In this document: positions 43,182 to 52,662 of the stretch, piece by piece
Numbering within the stretch: the first letter of the stretch is position 1
Layout: each line of letters opens with the position of its first letter
Source of the DNA: Desulfonatronovibrio magnus
GTDB taxonomy: Bacteria > Desulfobacterota > Desulfovibrionia > Desulfovibrionales > Desulfonatronovibrionaceae
DNA: 64,000 nt
NCBI RefSeq assembly: GCF_000934755.1
Contig: NZ_KN882179.1
Location: forward strand, 1 to 64,000
Reading direction: 5' to 3'
Program-made: the position numbers and the translations under genes
Notes under the pieces: generated by a model
Told to the model about the DNA's origin: nothing
Database searches by the model: none
The model's input: the letters and a program-made list of their open reading frames with translations, nothing else

Positions 43182-43206
43182 CTGGAAAAAAAGCCAATTC
43201 CAGGTC
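43182..43206 (-). promoter_or_regulatory. Hairpin in the livK leader
   Basis: On the minus strand CCTGGAA and TTCCAGG pair around a T-rich loop and are followed by GCTTTTTATT, 40 bases before the livK start. It may act as an attenuator or only as a leader hairpin. The rest of the 376-bp livK/pyrB gap shows a TATAAT at 43376 without a correctly spaced -35. Confidence 0.4.
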
Positions 43207-43519
43207 TTTTCACCCGCAAGCTGGTTTTTTGACTTTTTATCGCGCTGAGGTCAAGACCTAAACCGCTTATTGAGATGATAATTTTTAATCACTTGCATGA
43301 CCATAGTCCTGTTTTTGCCGATAAAAGGGCTGATTTATATCGTAAAAGGCAGTCTACTGATACAGCTTGACATTACGTATAATATCCTTGCGCATGAGTA
43401 GGTTTTGGTATAAAATCTTTACGGCTTGCGAGCATGACCCACAAACAGCCACAAACTTTGAACAAACAGCTACCACCATTTTTTTGTAAAAAACGCTCAA
43501 CTGACACAAAAGGTGAATA

Positions 43520-44470
43520 ATGAACTGGACTCACAAGGACCTTCTGGACATTGAGTCTTTGTCTATCGAAGAAATCCAACATATTTTCCACACTTCATCC
43601 AGATTCATTGAGATCAATTCCAGGAGCATCAAAAAAGTTCCCATCCTCAAGGGAAAAAGTGTTGTTCTTTTCTTTGCCGAACCGTCCACCCGCACCAAGA
43701 CTTCCTTTGACATGGCTGCTAAGAGACTGTCCGCGGACAGCTTTTCTCTTGCTACATCAGGCAGCAGCCTGAAAAAAGGCGAGAGTCTTAAGGATACAGT
43801 ACTCACCCTGCAGGCCATGAAGCCTGATGTCATTGTCATGCGCCACAACTTAAGCGGGTCAGCCGGCTTTATTTCCAAGCACCTCAAATGCAGCGTCATC
43901 AACGCAGGCGATGGATGGCACGCCCACCCTACCCAGGCTCTTCTGGACGGCCTGACCCTTAACCAGGTATGGCACAGCAACTTTACCGGTAAAAACCTGC
44001 TTCTTCTCGGCGACATAGCTCACAGCAGAGTGGCAAGATCAGATATCAAACTTTTCACCAGACTGGGATGCAATGTGCGTATCTGCGCTCCGAGAACACT
44101 GCAGCCTTCGGGTGTGGATACTTGGCCGGTTAAAGTTTACAACAATCTAATTGATGCTTGCAAGGGGGTTGACGCTGTCATCAGTTTACGCCTCCAGCTT
44201 GAACGTCAGAAAGCCGGCCTTTTGCCTGATATCCGGGAATACGCCTCTCGCTATTGTCTGTCACGACACCATCTTTGCAATGCCGGGCCGGATGTTCGAG
44301 TCATGCACCCGGGTCCCATTAATCGAGGCATTGAAATATCATCAGAGCTGGCAGACTCAAAAGACAGTCTGATTCTGGATCAAGTTGAATCCGGAGTTGC
44401 CGTGCGTATGGCTCTGCTTTTTCTATATTGCACTGGCAACAAAAATGAACAGGAAATTCAGGAGGATTAA
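43520..44470 (+). CDS. pyrB: Aspartate carbamoyltransferase, catalytic subunit
   Basis: 316 residues; condenses carbamoyl phosphate and aspartate in pyrimidine synthesis. Carbamoyl phosphate loop STRTKT (56-61), the mobile-loop Lys in [25 protein letters not shown] near 137 and the closing [11 protein letters not shown] that binds aspartate. No pyrI regulatory gene is adjacent; pyrC follows with no intervening base, so the two are translated as one unit. AAAGGTGAAT precedes the ATG. Confidence 0.97.
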   Translation: MNWTHKDLLDIESLSIEEIQHIFHTSSRFIEINSRSIKKVPILKGKSVVLFFAEPSTRTKTSFDMAAKRLSADSFSLATSGSSLKKGESLKDTVLTLQAMKPDVIVMRHNLSGSAGFISKHLKCSVINAGDGWHAHPTQALLDGLTLNQVWHSNFTGKNLLLLGDIAHSRVARSDIKLFTRLGCNVRICAPRTLQPSGVDTWPVKVYNNLIDACKGVDAVISLRLQLERQKAGLLPDIREYASRYCLSRHHLCNAGPDVRVMHPGPINRGIEISSELADSKDSLILDQVESGVAVRMALLFLYCTGNKNEQEIQED

Positions 44471-45751
44471 ATGGCAACTTTAAAGATAACAAATGTTTTC
44501 CTGAATGATCAATCCGGCACTCTGATAATTAAAGACAATACCATAGACTCATTTGTTCAGGGCCGGATGAGTTTGGACTCTTCAGATAATACTTTCGACG
44601 GTAAAGGGTGTACTATCATGCCTGGCCTCATTGACGTACACGTCCACCTTCGTGAGCCAGGCTTTGAGTATAAGGAAGACATAAATTCAGGCCTTGGCGC
44701 GGCAGCTGGTGGAGGGTTCAGCAGGGTTATGGCCATGGCCAATACAGCACCGGTCAATGACAACTCAGCAGTCACTAAGCTGATGCTGGAAAAAAATCAG
44801 GTCCATCATCCTTACGGGCCTTATGTGCATCCTGTGGGCGCTCTGACCAGAAATCTCCAGGGCAAAGAGCTTGCTCCACTGGCAGAACTCAAGGATGCCG
44901 GATGCAAAGCCTTTTCCAATGACGGTCTGCCGGTTCAGGATAACGAGCTTTTCCGCAGGGCCATGGAATACGCTTCCGACTTAGATATGCTGGTCATCGA
45001 CCATTGTGAAGATTCTTATCTTGCTGCAGACGGAGTAATGAACGAGGGCAGGCTGTCAGGATATCTCGGGCTAAAGGGCATACCCACAACTGCTGAAAGT
45101 ATGCAGGCCGCGCGAGATATTTTGCTTGCAGCTTATCTTGATACACCCGTACATCTTGCTCATATAAGCTGTGAAGAATCTGTCGAGCTCATTGCCTGGG
45201 CCAGGGAAAAGTCCATTCCGGTAACCGCTGAAACATGTCCCCATTATCTTGTATGGGACGAAGAAGCTGTTCAGGGCTACAACACCCTGGCAAAGGTTAA
45301 TCCCCCCCTGCGCACCAAAAAGGACGTTCTGGCCTTGCGTCACGCAGTTAAAAGCGGTGTTATAAGCATCATTGCAACTGATCATGCTCCTCATGCAGAC
45401 TTTGAAAAGGAAGTACCTTTTGCCCAGGCCCCTAATGGAATATCAGGGTTAGATACAGCTCTAAGCATCTGCCTGCAGCTGGTCAGGGACGGGGTCATCA
45501 ATCTGTCCGATCTTTGCGGACTGATGTCTCACAATCCTGCCCAACTATTTGGATTTCCTGTAAACAGATTTTCCAAGGGAGATCCTGCTGATTTTATACT
45601 GGTTGATATGGAGAAAAAATGGAAGGTCACTTCTGAGAGCATGCTTTCAAAGAGTAAAAATACACCCTGTCTTGGCCAGACATTACAGGGACGGGTTATG
45701 GCCAACTATATCGGCGGTCAAAAAGTTCTTTCCAGGCTCGATCATTCCTGA
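44471..45751 (+). CDS. pyrC: Dihydroorotase
   Basis: 426-residue type I (class I) zinc amidohydrolase. HVHLREPG (His57, His59), DHCED near 176, LAHISCEESVEL near 230 and TDHAPHA near 305 supply the metal ligands; ANTAPVNDN near 93 and the closing GRVMANYIGGQKV fit the family. All expected metal residues are present, so this is an active enzyme rather than the inactive pyrC' partner. It starts immediately after the pyrB stop. Confidence 0.96.
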   Translation: MATLKITNVFLNDQSGTLIIKDNTIDSFVQGRMSLDSSDNTFDGKGCTIMPGLIDVHVHLREPGFEYKEDINSGLGAAAGGGFSRVMAMANTAPVNDNSAVTKLMLEKNQVHHPYGPYVHPVGALTRNLQGKELAPLAELKDAGCKAFSNDGLPVQDNELFRRAMEYASDLDMLVIDHCEDSYLAADGVMNEGRLSGYLGLKGIPTTAESMQAARDILLAAYLDTPVHLAHISCEESVELIAWAREKSIPVTAETCPHYLVWDEEAVQGYNTLAKVNPPLRTKKDVLALRHAVKSGVISIIATDHAPHADFEKEVPFAQAPNGISGLDTALSICLQLVRDGVINLSDLCGLMSHNPAQLFGFPVNRFSKGDPADFILVDMEKKWKVTSESMLSKSKNTPCLGQTLQGRVMANYIGGQKVLSRLDHS

Positions 45752-45813
45752 TTTTCACTGATAATTCAGATTTCCTGCAACTGCTGTAACCAAAAAAATA
45801 ATGCAGCCAGCAG

Positions 45814-46575
45814 TTAGCCACTGATTATCCTGCCGGGTGCATTAAAGACATTAACTCTGCCGGGACGAACATAGGCTCCAAGAGTTATGCCCGCTTTTCT
45901 CGCTATTTCAAGACCCAATGACGATGGAGCGGTTCTCGAGAGGACAATGGGTATGCCCATGCGGGCGCATTTGAGAACCATATCCGATGTCAGTCTGCCA
46001 GTAGTATATATTGCGCCTGTGCGGGAAAATCTTCCCATTATAATTGCCCCCATCACTTTGTCTACAGCATTGTGCCTGCCAACATCCTCATAACAGGCCT
46101 CAAACCCTTTGCTGGTCAAAAATCCACATCCATGGACACAATGGGTCTGCTGTGACAGGTTTGAGGCAGACAGGGACCCTGTTACCAGATCTTTCAGGGA
46201 GGCAAAATCAATCTGAAAATCAGGCAGAACAGGAAAATCCTCCTTTAAAAGTCTTTTCGCTATCTGTCCCGTGGCACCGCAGCCTGAAGTTATGATCATC
46301 TCTTCATCCGGATTCATGCTTACATCTGCGTAAACATCGACCCTGCCTTCCGGGCAGACTTTTACTTCCAGAATCTGTGCCTCTGCAGTCAAATGACCAC
46401 GGCCAAAAAGAAAGCCAACGCCAAATTCCTCAAGATTTGAAGCCAGAACCATGGACGATCCTGCAGGCTCATCATTGAGATTCACTGCAAAAGGTGTTTC
46501 TTTCAGCAGGTGCTCGGAAACTTCTTCAACTCCAGCTTTTGTAACAATACTGGTTACACACTTTTCACTAAGCAT
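45814..46575 (-). CDS. fdhD: FdhD-type sulfur carrier for formate dehydrogenase maturation
   Basis: About 253 residues from the ATG at 46575; a start 12 codons further upstream is possible but runs into repeat sequence. It has the conserved FGRGHLTAEAQI region, the ITSGCGATGQ segment with the likely sulfur-carrying Cys, and EDVGRHNAVDKVMG near the nucleotide pocket. The second Cys of the CxxC seen in E. coli FdhD is Thr here. It passes sulfur from IscS to the molybdenum or tungsten cofactor of formate dehydrogenase; no formate dehydrogenase gene is nearby. Confidence 0.9.
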   Translation of the reverse strand: MLSEKCVTSIVTKAGVEEVSEHLLKETPFAVNLNDEPAGSSMVLASNLEEFGVGFLFGRGHLTAEAQILEVKVCPEGRVDVYADVSMNPDEEMIITSGCGATGQIAKRLLKEDFPVLPDFQIDFASLKDLVTGSLSASNLSQQTHCVHGCGFLTSKGFEACYEDVGRHNAVDKVMGAIIMGRFSRTGAIYTTGRLTSDMVLKCARMGIPIVLSRTAPSSLGLEIARKAGITLGAYVRPGRVNVFNAPGRIISG

Positions 46576-46587
46576 AATAGTGTTTAT

Positions 46588-46668
46588 TAATGCGGGTTGT
46601 GCCCACAACACAGTTATTTGTTATCTGTTATCTGTTATCTGTTATCTGTTATTTGTTATTTGTTAATT
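46588..46668. repeat. Element C end plus heptanucleotide array (GTTATCT class), 8 units
   Basis: GCGGGTTGTGCCCACAAC is the element C right end in inverted orientation. It is followed by GTTATTT, four GTTATCT, two GTTATTT and GTTAATT units (46613-46668), immediately upstream of fdhD. Confidence 0.85.
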
Positions 46669-46699
46669 ACTAATAAAATCAGGGTATTATGGTTTTACC

Positions 46700-46925
46700 A
46701 TACAGATTGCTTCGGTCGCTTAGGCTCCCTCGTGGATGACAGGTTTTCAGCAAGTACATCCCTGACAACTCAGGTGTCATTGCGAGCGAGTCTTCGAGCG
46801 CGGCAATCCTTGTTGCGAGCGAAGCGAAGCAATCTCGCGCTAATGATGTTTTTCTTGTTCCCAGGCTCCAGCCTGGGAACAGCTCTTTTTTTGTGGCTCC
46901 AGCCACATTTTGAAGAAACGGCTGG
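46700..46925. repeat. GTCATTGCGAG palindromes and hairpin words upstream of fdhD
   Basis: Same module order as at 23230 and 41512, then CCCAGGCTCCAGCCTGGG at 46860, GTGGCTCCAGCCAC and a GGCTGGAGCCG word ending at 46930. Confidence 0.8.
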
Positions 46926-46937
46926 AGCCGCAAGAAC

Positions 46938-47000
46938 TAACCATTAACCATTAATTATTAACAGTTAACTATTAACTATTAACAGTTAACTGATAACAAT
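46938..47000. repeat. Heptanucleotide array, 9 units (TAACNAT class), behind the psiE stop
   Basis: TAACCAT, TAACCAT, TAATTAT, TAACAGT, TAACTAT, TAACTAT, TAACAGT, TAACTGA, TAACAAT in 7-bp register; ends 23 bp from the psiE stop codon. Confidence 0.85.
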
Positions 47001-47023
47001 TTCTTAAATCGGTCCCTCCAACA

Positions 47024-47506
47024 TCACTCATCCACCAGCCAATACCCCACAACAAGTGCAAAGATAACCGCAGCTGTGGCCCAGACATATTCAGGGCCCA
47101 GCTTTTCATAATCAAAGATAATAACCTTTCTGGCAATGGCCATGAGAGCTGTAGCCAGAACAAGCTTGACATGAATAATCTTGCCGTCAAGGTAAAGAGT
47201 GATGTTGACAAAAATTTCTATGGCAATAAGCACGGCAATAAAAGCACCAAAGGTTGCCAGGATATCACTTATGCTGAGAAGCATGTACGGAGGTTCCTGC
47301 AGTCTGTTTACCAGAACCCAGATAACATCGCCCACCCCCCATATTATGACCAGAGTCATGGTAATGGCCAAAACCACTACAGCATAGCGGATGATTAGTT
47401 TAAGAAATTTCAATACTGGATATTCAGGATCATAATTACCTGAGCCAATACAAAATTTTAGTTCGTCATCCTTTTTTGAGGGTTTCAGGGGCCTTTCTTC
47501 GTCCAT
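47024..47506 (-). CDS. PsiE-like inner-membrane protein
   Basis: 160 residues from the ATG at 47506, preferred because GGCGGAG lies six bases upstream. A polar N-terminus is followed by four membrane helices: LKLIIRYAVVVLAITMTLVI, ISDILATFGAFIAVLIAIEIF, LVLATALMAIARKVIIFDY and WATAAVIFALVVGYWLV. The pattern fits the phosphate-starvation-inducible PsiE family, whose function is unknown. Phosphate control is not shown by anything visible upstream. Confidence 0.8.
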   Translation of the reverse strand: MDEERPLKPSKKDDELKFCIGSGNYDPEYPVLKFLKLIIRYAVVVLAITMTLVIIWGVGDVIWVLVNRLQEPPYMLLSISDILATFGAFIAVLIAIEIFVNITLYLDGKIIHVKLVLATALMAIARKVIIFDYEKLGPEYVWATAAVIFALVVGYWLVDE

Positions 47507-47712
47507 GGGAAACTCCGCCTGCTGCCGGATCATTGCTCGTCCAGCAGTCTTTTATATTATACTTTCTTCTCCTGGAAGAAGCTGGAAAGAAACAACATGA
47601 TTATTGATAGCAATTTTGCTCATATTTTAAAAAAAGTAGTCTAAAGACAGTCCAGGGGCCACGTGAGCAACTACTGTTGTTTTGAAATGTGTTTGAAACT
47701 TCCAGCAGGAAC

Positions 47713-49029
47713 CTAAACTGTTTGCGACTTTTCCAGGGCCTGATCAATATCATCTAAAAGATCTTCAATATTTTCCAGCCCAACGGAAATCCTGATCATG
47801 TCTTCAGTAACACCCGCCTGGATCTGTTCTTCCTTAGACAGTTGCTGATGAGTTGTGCCTGCCGGATGTATGACCAGGGTCCTGGCATCCAGTATATTGG
47901 CGAGATGAGAACAAAGCTCTACAGATTCAACAAATTTCTTTGCAGCCTTAAGTCCGCCTTTTACTCCAAAACCAAATACAGCGCCGCACCCCTTAAGAAA
48001 CATGGACTGGCATCTCCAATTATTAGGATGAGACGGCAGTCCGGCATAGTTGACCCATGTTACTGCATAGTGACCTTCAAGGAACTGAGCTATTGTCAGG
48101 GCGTTTTCGCAGTGAAGTTTTGCTCGAAGGGGCAGAGTTTCCAATCCCTGCAGAATCAGAAAACTGTTCATGGGTGCCAGTGCAGCTCCAGTATCCCGCA
48201 AAAGACCGATTCTAATTTTGGTGGTAAAAATTGAACATTCAGAGCTGTCCTGGCTGCCGCATCCTATGTGCTCCCATACATTAAGATTATGGTACGACTC
48301 ATCAGGCCCAGTCATTTCAGGAAATTTACCAGAGCTGCGCCAGTCAAACTCACCACTTTCCACTATGGCTCCACCAATACTGTTGCCGTGCCCCCCAAGC
48401 ATCTTAGTCAGTGAATATACTGCTATATGAGCTCCCCAGGCAAAGGGATTGAACAGGGGAGGAGGCACCAGGGTGTTATCTACAATAAAAGGTACTCCAA
48501 TCTTTTCAGCCCTGCGGGATATTCCCACAAAATCGTCAATATTGCATTTGGGGTTGCCAATGGTCTCAGTAAAAAAAAGACGGGTGTTACTGTCTGCGGC
48601 CCGGGAAAAATTCTCAACATTAGAAGAATCCACAAACCTGACTTCAATCCCAAATCTTTTCAGGGTATGTGCAAAAAGGGTATGCGTACCACCGTAAAGG
48701 TTGCTGCCGGAAACAATGTTCTGGCCCGCAGAAGTAATGGCTGTAACTGCATAGAAAACAGCAGACATTCCAGAGGCAACTGCCAGAGCTCCTGGAGCGT
48801 TGTGCAGGGCTGCCAGCCTTTTTTCCAGCACATCTGTTGTAGGGTTCATGATCCTGGAATATATGTATCCCGGCTCCTGCAGGGCGAACAGCCTGGCCGC
48901 ATGGTCTGAGTCCTGAAACATATAGCTTGTTGTCTGGTAAATGGGCACAGCCCTGGATCCGGTATCTTTGTCCGGGTTATGTCCAGCATGCAGACATCTG
49001 GTCATAAAACCCTTATCCTTGACACTCAT
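47713..49029 (-). CDS. metY: O-acetylhomoserine sulfhydrylase-type PLP enzyme
   Basis: 438 residues from the ATG at 49029, set by AAGGAGG. Cys/Met-metabolism PLP fold: CLHAGHNPD, YQTTSYMFQD, GGTHTLFAHTLKRFGI, the PLP-binding lysine in SLTKMLGGHGNSIGGAIV, and a large insertion after FDWR (ESYHNLNVWEHIGCGSQDS) that is typical of MetY rather than MetB/MetC. With metX divergently placed 300 bp away, it likely makes homocysteine from O-acetylhomoserine and sulfide. A methionine gamma-lyase role cannot be excluded by reading alone. Confidence 0.88.
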   Translation of the reverse strand: MSVKDKGFMTRCLHAGHNPDKDTGSRAVPIYQTTSYMFQDSDHAARLFALQEPGYIYSRIMNPTTDVLEKRLAALHNAPGALAVASGMSAVFYAVTAITSAGQNIVSGSNLYGGTHTLFAHTLKRFGIEVRFVDSSNVENFSRAADSNTRLFFTETIGNPKCNIDDFVGISRRAEKIGVPFIVDNTLVPPPLFNPFAWGAHIAVYSLTKMLGGHGNSIGGAIVESGEFDWRSSGKFPEMTGPDESYHNLNVWEHIGCGSQDSSECSIFTTKIRIGLLRDTGAALAPMNSFLILQGLETLPLRAKLHCENALTIAQFLEGHYAVTWVNYAGLPSHPNNWRCQSMFLKGCGAVFGFGVKGGLKAAKKFVESVELCSHLANILDARTLVIHPAGTTHQQLSKEEQIQAGVTEDMIRISVGLENIEDLLDDIDQALEKSQTV

Positions 49030-49253
49030 TATTTTCCTCCTTAGGGACATATGCGGGAATTGGACCTTGAAAATTCAGTTGTCTGTCAGGTCTTGGGCAC
49101 GTCCGGTGAGTTACTATTAATGTAAAAGTGACAGATTGTCACCATTTTTCAGTTGGTTGTCATCAACAAAGTCGATATAATTATTCACAGGTATCAACCA
49201 CTTGTTTTTTTGTTACTGGACAGACAAAAATTCTTTGCAAGCATCTGTGTTAT

Positions 49254-49288
49254 GGTTTGACTTACGCGCTCATGCTGGGAGTTTGCGG
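49254..49288. repeat. Fragment of element B right arm in the metY/metX gap
   Basis: TTTGACTTACGCGCTCATGC and TGGGAGTTTGC match the right arm of B1 and B2. The rest of the 297-bp divergent region shows no recognised riboswitch; metX has GGAG ahead of its start. Confidence 0.55.
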
Positions 49289-49326
49289 GTTGACTTTTTA
49301 ATCTGAGCCATTTTTCGGAGTTTTGC

Positions 49327-50490
49327 ATGTCCCTCGTTTGCGAGTTTGGAAATAAATCGGTAGGCTTGGTCACCACTGAGAAGGTAACTTTTCAGGGCGA
49401 TGATTATGTTCTTAATCTTGATTGCGGACAGAGACTGCATCCAGTCACAATTGCCTATGAGACATACGGTGAGTTGAACCCGGATAAAAATAATGCCATA
49501 CTTGTCTGCCATGCCTTGACAGGAGATGCACACGCTGCAGGATATCACACTGGTGTTGAAGGTGAAAAACCCGGATGGTGGGATATGCTTATCGGACCGG
49601 GCAAATGTCTTGATACAGATCGATATTTTATTATCTGCAGCAACTTTCTGGGGGGCTGCAAAGGCACCACAGGTCCGACCTCCATAAACCCAGCCACAGG
49701 AAAGCCCTACGGACTTGATTTTCCTTTTTACACTGTCAGGGATATGGTCCAGGTCCAGCAGTGGCTTGTCAGCCATCTCAACATAAAGAGCCTTCTCGCT
49801 GTCATTGGCGGATCCCTGGGCGGGATGCAGGTACTGCAATGGGCCATCCAGTTTCCGGAAATGGTGCACGGTGCTCTGCCCATTGCCACCACAGCCAGAA
49901 TGTCACCGCAAAGCATTGCTTTTAACGCAGTTGCCAGGCAGGCCATTATGAGTGATCCTCAATGGAATTTTGGTCTTTATGAACCACAAAGCCCACCTGC
50001 CTCTGGCCTCGCTTTGGCCAGGATGATCGGCCATATTACCTATCTGTCTCAGGATGCCATGCTGCGCAAGTTTTCCAGACGCTTCATTCAGGGCAACACC
50101 AGGGGTTATAAATTTGAAGCAGACTTTGAAGTAGAGAGCTATCTGCACTACCAGGGAAGCTCTTTTGTAAAGCGCTTTGATGCCAATACTTATCTGTTTA
50201 TCACCAAAGCCATGGATTATTTTGATCTCGAAGCTGATTATGGCAGTCTTAAAGCTGCTTTTGAAAAATGCCAGAGCTCATTTCTGGTAATTTCCTTTAC
50301 CAGCGACTGGCTTTTCCCGCCTGAATGCTCTCAAGAGCTGGTCAAAGCCATTCGTATGGCTGGTAAACATGTTTCCTACTGCAATGTTGGCAGTGATCAG
50401 GGCCACGACGCTTTTCTGCTGCCAGGCAACAGAATGGGTGAGGTTGTGTCAGGCTTTCTCACCAGACTCGAAAGTGAGATCCGAAGATGA
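49327..50490 (+). CDS. metX: Homoserine O-acetyltransferase
   Basis: 387-residue alpha/beta hydrolase that acetylates homoserine from acetyl-CoA. Nucleophile Ser163 in IGGSLGGMQVLQWA, the oxyanion region CHALTGDAHAAG near 61 and GGCKGTTGP near 109, Asp in FTSDWLFPP near 318 and His in DQGHDAFL near 358. The two residues often used to split acetyl- from succinyl-transferases were not assessed, so succinyl specificity remains possible. It overlaps metW by four bases, a linkage seen in many proteobacteria. Confidence 0.94.
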   Translation: MSLVCEFGNKSVGLVTTEKVTFQGDDYVLNLDCGQRLHPVTIAYETYGELNPDKNNAILVCHALTGDAHAAGYHTGVEGEKPGWWDMLIGPGKCLDTDRYFIICSNFLGGCKGTTGPTSINPATGKPYGLDFPFYTVRDMVQVQQWLVSHLNIKSLLAVIGGSLGGMQVLQWAIQFPEMVHGALPIATTARMSPQSIAFNAVARQAIMSDPQWNFGLYEPQSPPASGLALARMIGHITYLSQDAMLRKFSRRFIQGNTRGYKFEADFEVESYLHYQGSSFVKRFDANTYLFITKAMDYFDLEADYGSLKAAFEKCQSSFLVISFTSDWLFPPECSQELVKAIRMAGKHVSYCNVGSDQGHDAFLLPGNRMGEVVSGFLTRLESEIRR

Positions 50491-51152
50491 ACAATGATCT
50501 TGTGGATAAAAATATTAACTGGTCTGCCAGTCAGGATCGAGACAGGTATTTTGACCAGATCATCTGCAGTCTGACCCGCAGCAAAAGCCGTGTTCTGGAC
50601 CTTGGATGCGGTAAGGGTGAACTGCTGCACATGCTCAAGGACCTGAAAAGTATTGACGAACTTGGGGTGGAGCTGGATCCTGAACAGGTGGCGGACTGTC
50701 TGGCAAGAGGACTCAGGGTGATCCAAAGTGATCTTATGGAAAGCATCAGTGACTACGAGCCTGGAGCATTCGACCTGATCATTCTCAACCAGATTCTACT
50801 GAGTGTTCCCAGCCCGGAAAAACTTTTAAAGGCCTCTCTTCAGGCGGCAAATCAGGTGATTGTCACTTTTCCCAACTTTGCTCACTGGAGAATCAGGCTG
50901 CAGCTCATGTTTAAGGGACGCTTGCCTGTTAACCGGGATTTACCATATGAATGGTATGAAACCCCAAACATTCGATTAGTTACAGTGGATGATTTTGTTC
51001 TGCTGTGCCGTAAACTCAAAGCCGAAATCAGGGAGAGCCATCATGCAGGGCAAGGGCCATCAGGAAAATTCAGCAAAATAACCTGGCAGCCAAACCTTAG
51101 AAGTTCCATTGCTCTGTTTGTTTTAAGTTCTTATCACTACAATGACATTTAG
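50487..51152 (+). CDS. metW: MetW methyltransferase-fold protein
   Basis: 221 residues of class I SAM fold: VLDLGCGKGELLHML near residue 36 (motif I), LGVELDPEQVADCLARGLRVI near 58 and DLIILNQILLSV near 95. MetW always travels with metX and is thought to assist or regulate homoserine acetylation; its own reaction is unproved. It overlaps the metX stop by four bases. Its TAG stop codon is part of the TTAG flank of a small repeat element that begins at the next base. Confidence 0.93.
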   Translation: MNNDLVDKNINWSASQDRDRYFDQIICSLTRSKSRVLDLGCGKGELLHMLKDLKSIDELGVELDPEQVADCLARGLRVIQSDLMESISDYEPGAFDLIILNQILLSVPSPEKLLKASLQAANQVIVTFPNFAHWRIRLQLMFKGRLPVNRDLPYEWYETPNIRLVTVDDFVLLCRKLKAEIRESHHAGQGPSGKFSKITWQPNLRSSIALFVLSSYHYNDI

Positions 51153-51319
51153 TGACTTACCGCCTGAATCCTGTAGAAAAAACAAGAAATTGTTATCAGT
51201 TAATAGTTAATGGTTAGTGGTTAAAAAACAAAAGCCTGAATTCACTGCCTTACCCTGATGACAAATAACAAATAACAATTAACAGATAACAGATAACTGG
51301 GTTGTGGGCACAGCCTGCG
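51153..51319. mobile_element. Small element C2 behind metW
   Basis: Starts TGACTTACCGCCTGAATCC, holds heptamers ACAAATA/ACAGATA near 51258-51295 and ends GGTTGTGGGCACAGCCTGCG. TTAG flanks both sides (51149-51152 and 51320-51323); the left TTAG contains the metW stop codon. It is related to C1 at 8518. Confidence 0.65.
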
Positions 51320-51378
51320 TTAGCAACTTATTCCCTGAACCCTGTCATAAAACAACTTGAACCACAAAGCAGCAGAAT

Positions 51379-52662
51379 ATGAAGCAGCAGAACAAAACAT
51401 TCTATATGCTCTGGGATGAATCTCATCTTTGGGGAGTGATGCTTGCAAGATCACTGAAAAGCTTAAGGGTCCCATTTCAGGTTATCGACTCCAAGGCTGT
51501 AAAGTCAGGCCTTCTTGATGCAAATCCTCCTGCCGGGCTGCTGGTTCCAGGAGGATGGGCCAGGCTCAAGGCCTTAAGTCTAAGCGAGCAGGGGCTTGAC
51601 AACATCAGAACTTACGTGCGCCAGGGTGGAACGTACATAGGCTTTTGCGGCGGTGCCGGTATGGCCCTTGAAGCTGCACCCCATGCACCATGTCTGGAAC
51701 TGTGTCCCTGGGGACGAAAGCCATTTAATGAAAGACTGCCCAACTTCAGTGGTCATGTTTATTGCAAAGCTTCTCCAGAGCTGAAACTACCGGTCCAGGA
51801 CAAGGACAGCCTCATGCTTCCTGTATGGTGGCCTTCGCAATTTCAACCCAGTAAAACCAGTGACCGCGTCCAGGTTCTAATAACTTATTCCACGCCAGGA
51901 CCTGACTTCTGGAGTTCTGATCTCAATCTTTCCCAGATTTCCGGACAGGATCTGAGCAGGTGGGAATCAATCTATGGCATTAACCTGAATCCACAACTTA
52001 TCAACGGCGAACCCTGCCTGATCAAGGGAGTTTACGGCCAGGGACAATACTATCTGAGTTACTCCCACCTTGAAACTCCTGAATCTAACCAGGCCAACAC
52101 AGTATTGTACCATTTGCTCGCGAAAACCCTTGGAAATACCTATTCACAAAGTTGTTTCAAGCCGGACCAGATATTCTGGGACCTGAAAAACTTCATCCCA
52201 ATGTGGAACAATACTGTGCTGCTAAAAGCCAAAAAAGGCATGGATCACGCAATAAAAATCAGCCAGAGCCAGTTCCTTCTGTTCTGGCGCACCCCCTGGC
52301 TGCTTGGCTGGAGAAGAGGAGTGCCCGGATCGCCCATAAACTTTCTTTATGCAATGATCTGCCAGGCTTTATCCACTTTGCCAGGACCTGATGCAGAACT
52401 TTATTGGGAACAATGCCAGCAGGAATTTTCTTCAGCAATGAATACTTTTCTTGACCAGCTTTTGGACTACTTAAGCCATGAGCGGCTGGCCATGGCCCTG
52501 GCACCTTCATCCCCGGAGTGCAGCTCCAATAAAGAACTGCAGGAACAGAAAATAATACTCTTTGGAAAATTTCCCGGCTATGGGGGGCTTTACAAAAAAC
52601 TGATTAAAAGTCTTGACGGATTTATATTCAGGCAGCTTCAGGAAGAAGACCGGACAAGATGA
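51379..52662 (+). CDS. BPL_N amidotransferase-like protein with unknown C-terminal domain
   Basis: 427 residues. The first 240 resemble the glutamine-amidotransferase-like N-terminal domain found beside biotin protein ligases: LVPGGWARLKALSL near 56 and the nucleophile-elbow GFCGGAGMAL with Cys90. His and Glu partners are not obvious. Residues about 250-427 are helical with many Trp/Pro (WRTPWLLGWRRGVPGSPINF) and match no family I recognise; no ligase or acyltransferase motif was seen. It is convergent with the HD gene, overlapping its end by 25 bases. Function unknown. Confidence 0.75.
   Translation: MKQQNKTFYMLWDESHLWGVMLARSLKSLRVPFQVIDSKAVKSGLLDANPPAGLLVPGGWARLKALSLSEQGLDNIRTYVRQGGTYIGFCGGAGMALEAAPHAPCLELCPWGRKPFNERLPNFSGHVYCKASPELKLPVQDKDSLMLPVWWPSQFQPSKTSDRVQVLITYSTPGPDFWSSDLNLSQISGQDLSRWESIYGINLNPQLINGEPCLIKGVYGQGQYYLSYSHLETPESNQANTVLYHLLAKTLGNTYSQSCFKPDQIFWDLKNFIPMWNNTVLLKAKKGMDHAIKISQSQFLLFWRTPWLLGWRRGVPGSPINFLYAMICQALSTLPGPDAELYWEQCQQEFSSAMNTFLDQLLDYLSHERLAMALAPSSPECSSNKELQEQKIILFGKFPGYGGLYKKLIKSLDGFIFRQLQEEDRTR

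Noticed and set aside
42989-43261. Overlapping frames at the livK start
   Set aside because: The signal peptide, GGGGAGGAAGG site and conserved binding-protein start define livK; the others are shadows.
43367-43381. TTGACA followed by TATAAT upstream of pyrB as a promoter
   Set aside because: The two hexamers are only 5 bp apart; with a 17-bp spacer the -35 would be TACTGA-like and poor.
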